A stretch of 9,784 bases of DNA, taken from assembly GCA_035629935.1 (NCBI GenBank), contig DASQLQ010000152.1, forward strand, positions 1 through 9,784, in the 5' to 3' direction. The position numbers and the translations under genes are program-made. The notes under the pieces are model-generated. The model saw only the letters and a list, made by a program, of their open reading frames with translations. It ran no database searches and was not told the DNA's origin. Positions 6,250-9,784 of this stretch are shown one piece after another. Position 1 is the first letter of the stretch, and each line of letters begins with the position of its first letter. The stretch is from DASQLQ01 sp035629935. GTDB taxonomy: Bacteria > Actinomycetota > CADDZG01 > WHSQ01.

Positions 6250-7383
6250 CTACAGCACGCGACAAAGCACTTCGTTGGCGACCATCGTCGCATCCTTGGA
6301 TAGGCAGATCCGGTTTTTTCTATCGACCAGAAGCCCCCGTTGGATTAGCTGTTCGACCACCACCCGCCGGTTCTCCCAGGCGGGGGCCCCGAACCGGTGT
6401 CGGAAACGCCCGATATCGACTCCGCGCGTCAACCGCAAACCGAGCATGAGTGCCTCGCCCGCCCGTGCATCGGTCGCCAGATCTTCGTGTCCCTCCTCGG
6501 TGGTCAGCCCCTCTTGCACGCGAGCGATGAAATCGCGCGGCAGCCTCACGGACCACCACCGCTTCCCATTCACGTGAGCGTGGGCGCCCGCGCCGAACCC
6601 GAGGTAATCGCCCGCGTTCCAATACAGGACGTTGTGCCGGCATTCGAAACCGGGCTTCGCCCAGTTCGATATCTCGTAACGAACGAACCCTGCAGCCGAC
6701 AACAACCTGTCGGCAACTGCGTGTCTCGCTGCCTGAACGTCCGGGTCCACGTCATCGACCCGACCCGTCCCCACGAGTGTGGCCAAGGGAGTCCCTTCCT
6801 CGACGGTGAGTGCGTACGCCGAGATGTGTTCTGGATCCGTACCGACGATCCCATCGATGGTGGAGGCCCAATCGGCATCCGTCTCCCACGGTGATCCGTA
6901 GATCAGATCCGCGTTGACGTTCGTGAACCCGCTGCGGCGCGCCGCCTCGATCGCACCGACGGCGCGCTCGGCCGGGTGTGTTCGGCCCAGCCCGAGGAGA
7001 ACCTTCGGTGTGAGCGATTGCACTCCGATCGACACCCGATTGAACCCGGCCTCGAGAAGCGCGGTGAATCTTGGCTCGTCGACGCTTTCTGGATTGGCCT
7101 CGACCGTGATCTCTGCATCCGGAGCCACCCCGATGTGCGATCGGATCGTTTCCAACAGCCGGCCGAGATCGGATGGCTCCAGCAACGTGGGTGTCCCCCC
7201 GCCGAAGAACACCGAAGTTGCGATCCGGCCGTCTTTGGGCCAGCGCGCGATCTCGGCGGCCAGTGCGTCGACGTAAGCCGGCATCACCGACTCCTGTCCC
7301 TCGTAGGTGTTGAAGTCGCAGTAATGGCAACGGTGCGCGCAGAACGGGATATGCACGTAAACGCCGAAGGCACGGTCCGACAT
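6250..7383 (-). CDS. hemW: Radical SAM heme chaperone HemW
   Basis: HemW is a radical SAM protein that binds heme and delivers it to target enzymes. It was formerly often misannotated as the oxygen-independent coproporphyrinogen oxidase HemN. This protein has 377 residues, a full family length. The iron-sulfur motif is HIPFCAHRCHYCDF with C15, C19 and C22. The residue two after C22 is F24, not the fourth cysteine of HemN, so HemW is the better call. FFGGGTPTLL provides the SAM-binding glycine motif, and a HemN-type C-terminal domain with LGLRLTRGVD begins near residue 308. ATG 7383 overlaps the lepA stop by one base; a GTG directly before it (7386) is an alternative. The arrangement implies translational coupling with lepA, and lepA-hemW adjacency is common in many bacteria. 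Confidence 0.96.
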   Translation of the reverse strand: MSDRAFGVYVHIPFCAHRCHYCDFNTYEGQESVMPAYVDALAAEIARWPKDGRIATSVFFGGGTPTLLEPSDLGRLLETIRSHIGVAPDAEITVEANPESVDEPRFTALLEAGFNRVSIGVQSLTPKVLLGLGRTHPAERAVGAIEAARRSGFTNVNADLIYGSPWETDADWASTIDGIVGTDPEHISAYALTVEEGTPLATLVGTGRVDDVDPDVQAARHAVADRLLSAAGFVRYEISNWAKPGFECRHNVLYWNAGDYLGFGAGAHAHVNGKRWWSVRLPRDFIARVQEGLTTEEGHEDLATDARAGEALMLGLRLTRGVDIGRFRHRFGAPAWENRRVVVEQLIQRGLLVDRKNRICLSKDATMVANEVLCRVL

Positions 7384-9203
7384 CACGATCCGGCCCCCGA
7401 CTTGCTCTCGTCGACCCGCAGGGCCTCGATGAACGCTGTCTGCGGGACCTCGACGTTCCCGATCTGTTTCATCTTCTTCTTGCCTTCCTTCTGACGTTCC
7501 AGGAGCTTTCGTTTACGAGTCACGTCACCGCCGTAGCACTTGGCGAGGACGTCTTTACGTTTCGCCTTGACGGTTTCTCGGGCGATGATCCGCGACCCGA
7601 TCGTTGCCTGGATCGGAACATCGAACATCTGTCTCGGGATCAGTTTCCGCAGACGTTCTGTCATGGTTTTCCCGTAGGTGTACGCCTTGTCACGATGAAC
7701 GATCGTCGAGAACGCATCGACAGGTTGCTGATTGAGGAGCACATCGACGCGAACGAGATTCGATGGGAGGAGCCCGACGGGTTCGTAGTCGAGCGACGCG
7801 TAACCCTTCGTTCCGCTCTTCAGCTGATCGAAGAAATCGAAGATGATCTCGCCGAGGGGCATGTGATAGCGAATCTCGACCCGTTCGGGTGAGAGATAGT
7901 GCATCTCTTTGAGTTCGCCTCGCCGTTCCTGACACAGTTGCATCACGGTTCCGGTGTAGTCCGTCGGGGTGACGACCATGACCGACACGTACGGTTCGTA
8001 GATCTCTTCGAGGTGCGACGGATCAGGCATATCCGTGGGATTACGCACCACCCGCTTAGTGCCATCCGTTAGCTCGACCTCGTATCCGACCGAGGGAGCC
8101 GTTGCGATCAGTTCGAGATCGAACTCACGCTCGAGCCGTTCGCGAACGATCTCCATGTGGAGGAGGCCGAGGAATCCGCACCGGAATCCGAAGCCGAGTG
8201 CGCCCGACGATTCCGGTTCGTAAACGAGGGCCGCGTCGTTGAGTTTCAGCTTCTCGAGCGCGTCGCGCAATAGCGGGAAGTTGTCCCCCTCGATCGGATA
8301 GATCCCCGCATAGACCATGGGCTTGGGCTCGCGGTAACCAGGCAACGGTTGTTCGGCGGGATGCCTCCGATCGGTGACGGTGTCCCCCACCTTCGCCAGG
8401 CTGACCTCTTTGATCCCAGAGATCAGATATCCAACCTCGCCTGCCTCGAGCGCATCGACCGGAGTCGAGTCGGGGGACATCACGCCGATCTCGTCTGCCT
8501 CCGCATCGAGGTCGGCCGCCATGAATGAGATCTCTTGCCGGCCCGCGATCCGTCCATCGACGACCCGGATGTACGCAACGACGCCACGGTAGGCGTCGTA
8601 GACCGAATCGAAAACGAGGGCTCTGAGCGGCGCATCCGGATCGCCTTTCGGAGGCGGGATCTTGGCGACGATCGATTCGAGCAGCTCCGGCACTCCGTCA
8701 CCAGTCTTCGCAGATATGCGCAGGATCTCGTCGGGTTCGCACCCGATCAGTGCTGCGATCTCCTGCGCGTATTTCTCCGGCTGCGCAGCAGGAAGGTCGA
8801 TCTTGTTCAACACGGGGATGATCTCGAGGTTCGCGTCCACGGCGAGGTATAGGTTCGTCAGCGTCTGAGCCTCGATGCCCTGAGCAGCATCGACGAGCAG
8901 CAGGACCCCGTCGCATGCCGCAAGGGATCGTGACACCTCGTATCCGAAGTCGACGTGCCCGGGCGTGTCGATCAGGTTGAGCTCGTAGGTCTTGCCGTCC
9001 TGCGCCTTGTATTCCATCCGGACGGCGGCGGCCTTGATCGTGATCCCTCGCTCCCGCTCGAGATCCATGCGATCGAGGTACTGCTCACGCATGTCCCGGT
9101 CGGAGACCGTGTGGGTGAGCTGAAGCAGCCGGTCGGAGAGGGTCGACTTGCCGTGGTCGATGTGAGCGATAACGGCGATCGCTCGCTGATGCTCCTGATC
9201 CAT
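7383..9203 (-). CDS. lepA: Elongation factor 4 (LepA)
   Basis: LepA is a ribosome-associated translational GTPase proposed to act in back-translocation and in initiation or 30S biogenesis. The 606 residues are full length. The GTPase motifs are AHIDHGKST (13-21, P-loop), RGITIK (52-57), DTPGH (79-83, catalytic H83), NKID (133-136) and SAK (164-166). The distinctive LepA C-terminal domain is present, with the conserved CYGGDVTRKRKLLERQKEGK and the basic KKKMKQIG segment. GAGG lies 8 bases before ATG 9203. It heads the lepA-hemW-HD-GYP run and diverges from rpsT across a 126-base gap. Nothing unusual is seen in the gene. Confidence 0.98.
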   Translation of the reverse strand: MDQEHQRAIAVIAHIDHGKSTLSDRLLQLTHTVSDRDMREQYLDRMDLERERGITIKAAAVRMEYKAQDGKTYELNLIDTPGHVDFGYEVSRSLAACDGVLLLVDAAQGIEAQTLTNLYLAVDANLEIIPVLNKIDLPAAQPEKYAQEIAALIGCEPDEILRISAKTGDGVPELLESIVAKIPPPKGDPDAPLRALVFDSVYDAYRGVVAYIRVVDGRIAGRQEISFMAADLDAEADEIGVMSPDSTPVDALEAGEVGYLISGIKEVSLAKVGDTVTDRRHPAEQPLPGYREPKPMVYAGIYPIEGDNFPLLRDALEKLKLNDAALVYEPESSGALGFGFRCGFLGLLHMEIVRERLEREFDLELIATAPSVGYEVELTDGTKRVVRNPTDMPDPSHLEEIYEPYVSVMVVTPTDYTGTVMQLCQERRGELKEMHYLSPERVEIRYHMPLGEIIFDFFDQLKSGTKGYASLDYEPVGLLPSNLVRVDVLLNQQPVDAFSTIVHRDKAYTYGKTMTERLRKLIPRQMFDVPIQATIGSRIIARETVKAKRKDVLAKCYGGDVTRKRKLLERQKEGKKKMKQIGNVEVPQTAFIEALRVDESKSGAGS

Positions 9204-9281
9204 CTCTACTGCCTCATCTCATCCTCGGGGGGAGCCACGGTAGCAAGCGGTTCTGATATCCTGCCCCCAAATAAGTTTGCC

Positions 9282-9297
9282 GATGGCAGAGGCCATC
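9282..9297 (+). promoter_or_regulatory. Short inverted repeat in the rpsT leader
   Basis: GATGGC (9282-9287) and GCCATC (9292-9297) form a perfect 6-bp stem around a 4-base loop, ending 32 bases before the rpsT start. It could fold in the leader RNA, or be an operator in the shared lepA/rpsT intergenic region. No convincing -35/-10 pair could be assigned for either gene in this 126-base gap. The function is unproven. Confidence 0.3.
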
Positions 9298-9329
9298 ACC
9301 TATCCCCGCAAGGCATAAGGAATTCACGC

Positions 9330-9590
9330 ATGGCCAATATCAAGAGTCAGATCAAGAGGAACCGGCAGAACGAGTTGCGCCGGCAGCGCAATAAGAGCAC
9401 GCGCAGCGCCCTCAAGACGCAGATCAAGCAGTTCAGGGAGACCGCGGACGCAGGTGACCAGGCCGCTACAGAGGAAGCCTTCCGTCAGACCGCCCAGGCC
9501 CTCGATAAGGCGGCCTCGAAAGGCGTGATCCACAAGAACACGGCGGCGAACAAGAAGTCTCGGCTCGCCAAACGCCTGAACTCCAAGTAG
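9330..9590 (+). CDS. rpsT: 30S ribosomal protein S20
   Basis: S20 is a small, basic protein that binds 16S rRNA and is needed for 30S assembly. The 86 residues start MANIKSQIKRNRQNELRR and end NKKSRLAKRLNSK. They contain the family segments KSTRSALKTQIKQF and KGVIHKNTAANKKSRLAK and have the expected length and lysine/arginine richness. ATG 9330 is preceded by AAGGA about 8 bases upstream; a longer in-frame opening upstream runs antisense into lepA and is not used. The gene diverges from lepA and converges on holA with only 6 bases between the stops, leaving no room for a separate terminator. Confidence 0.97.
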   Translation: MANIKSQIKRNRQNELRRQRNKSTRSALKTQIKQFRETADAGDQAATEEAFRQTAQALDKAASKGVIHKNTAANKKSRLAKRLNSK

Positions 9591-9596
9591 GGCTTC

Positions 9597-9784
9597 CTAA
9601 CCCCCAACGATCTGAACCACCGCGCGTTCCAGCGCGGCCTGCGGCGAAGGAAAGTCCCCTTTCATCTCCACATCCGTCCTCGCCAGGATCTCAACGGCAC
9701 CGACCAACTCTTCTTCGCGGTAGGAGCGTGCTTGATTCATCATGCGCTCGGCGCGCCAATCGGGTAAGCCGAGGGCCTCCCCCA
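9597..9784 (-). CDS. holA: DNA polymerase III delta subunit, C-terminal end (5' part outside window)
   Basis: HolA opens the sliding clamp within the clamp-loader complex. Only the last 61 residues are in the window. They read GEALGLPDWRAERMMNQARS, then a helix with YREEELVGAVEILARTDVEMKG, ending at the TAG read from 9599 to 9597. This matches the delta-subunit C-terminal collar region: a LGLP.W....M..QAR start, then ELV.A...LA..D...KG and PQAALERAV. The holA-rpsT-lepA order seen here is widely conserved in Gram-positive bacteria, which supports the call. The fragment is too short to judge the rest of the gene. Confidence 0.9.
   Translation of the reverse strand, partial: GEALGLPDWRAERMMNQARSYREEELVGAVEILARTDVEMKGDFPSPQAALERAVVQIVGG

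Noticed and set aside
5761..6303. Plus-strand open frame opposite the HD-GYP gene
   Set aside because: It is a serine/arginine-rich shadow frame antisense to a well-conserved enzyme.
9620..9637. CCGCGC / GCGCGG hairpin near the 3' end of holA as a terminator
   Set aside because: The 6-bp stem is perfect, but neither strand has a following T tract and it lies within HolA codons (LERAV), so it is probably a coincidence of GC-rich coding sequence.

Overview
This is a gene-dense, GC-rich window that looks like the chromosome of an actinobacterium-like organism. The basis is the conserved housekeeping neighbourhood holA - rpsT - lepA - hemW - hrcA, frequent GTG starts, and an apparently leaderless hrcA promoter. 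The species cannot be named, and Actinomycetota is an inference. No rRNA, tRNA, CRISPR array, insertion sequence or phage gene is visible. No gap between genes exceeds about 130 bases.

Layout from left to right. (1) Minus strand: the N-terminal 211 residues of the heat-shock repressor HrcA, running off the left edge. A near-perfect CIRCE operator lies upstream, overlapping the inferred -35 region. (2) Minus strand: a 98-residue zinc-ribbon protein of unknown function. (3) Plus strand: a tightly packed group of an ECF sigma factor, a membrane-anchored zinc-type anti-sigma factor with a large extracytoplasmic sensor-like region, an M15 (VanY-like) peptidase with an N-terminal membrane anchor, and a single-domain rhodanese. 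These genes overlap by 11, 4 and up to 14 bases. An ECF-type promoter motif (GAAC, 17 bases, CGTC) sits just upstream of the sigma gene. (4) Minus strand: an operon lepA - hemW - GAF/HD-GYP phosphodiesterase. (5) Divergent from lepA: rpsT, followed by the C-terminal end of holA on the minus strand at the right edge.

How the genes work together. The ECF sigma, anti-sigma and peptidase genes form a plausible cell-envelope stress module. The anti-sigma factor would hold the sigma factor through its cytosolic HCC zinc motif and sense a signal outside the membrane through a LolA/RseB-like domain plus two apparently duplicated C-terminal domains. The peptidase would act on the cell wall. lepA, hemW and rpsT are translation and heme housekeeping genes. 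The HD-GYP gene ties a predicted cyclic-di-GMP hydrolase to the lepA-hemW transcript.

The most interesting part is the sigma/anti-sigma/peptidase block. The anti-sigma factor looks like RseA and RseB functions fused in one protein, and the peptidase carries a roughly 250-residue region ahead of its catalytic domain that I cannot firmly assign. I did not find an obviously unprecedented system. What is here is an unusual arrangement of known parts.
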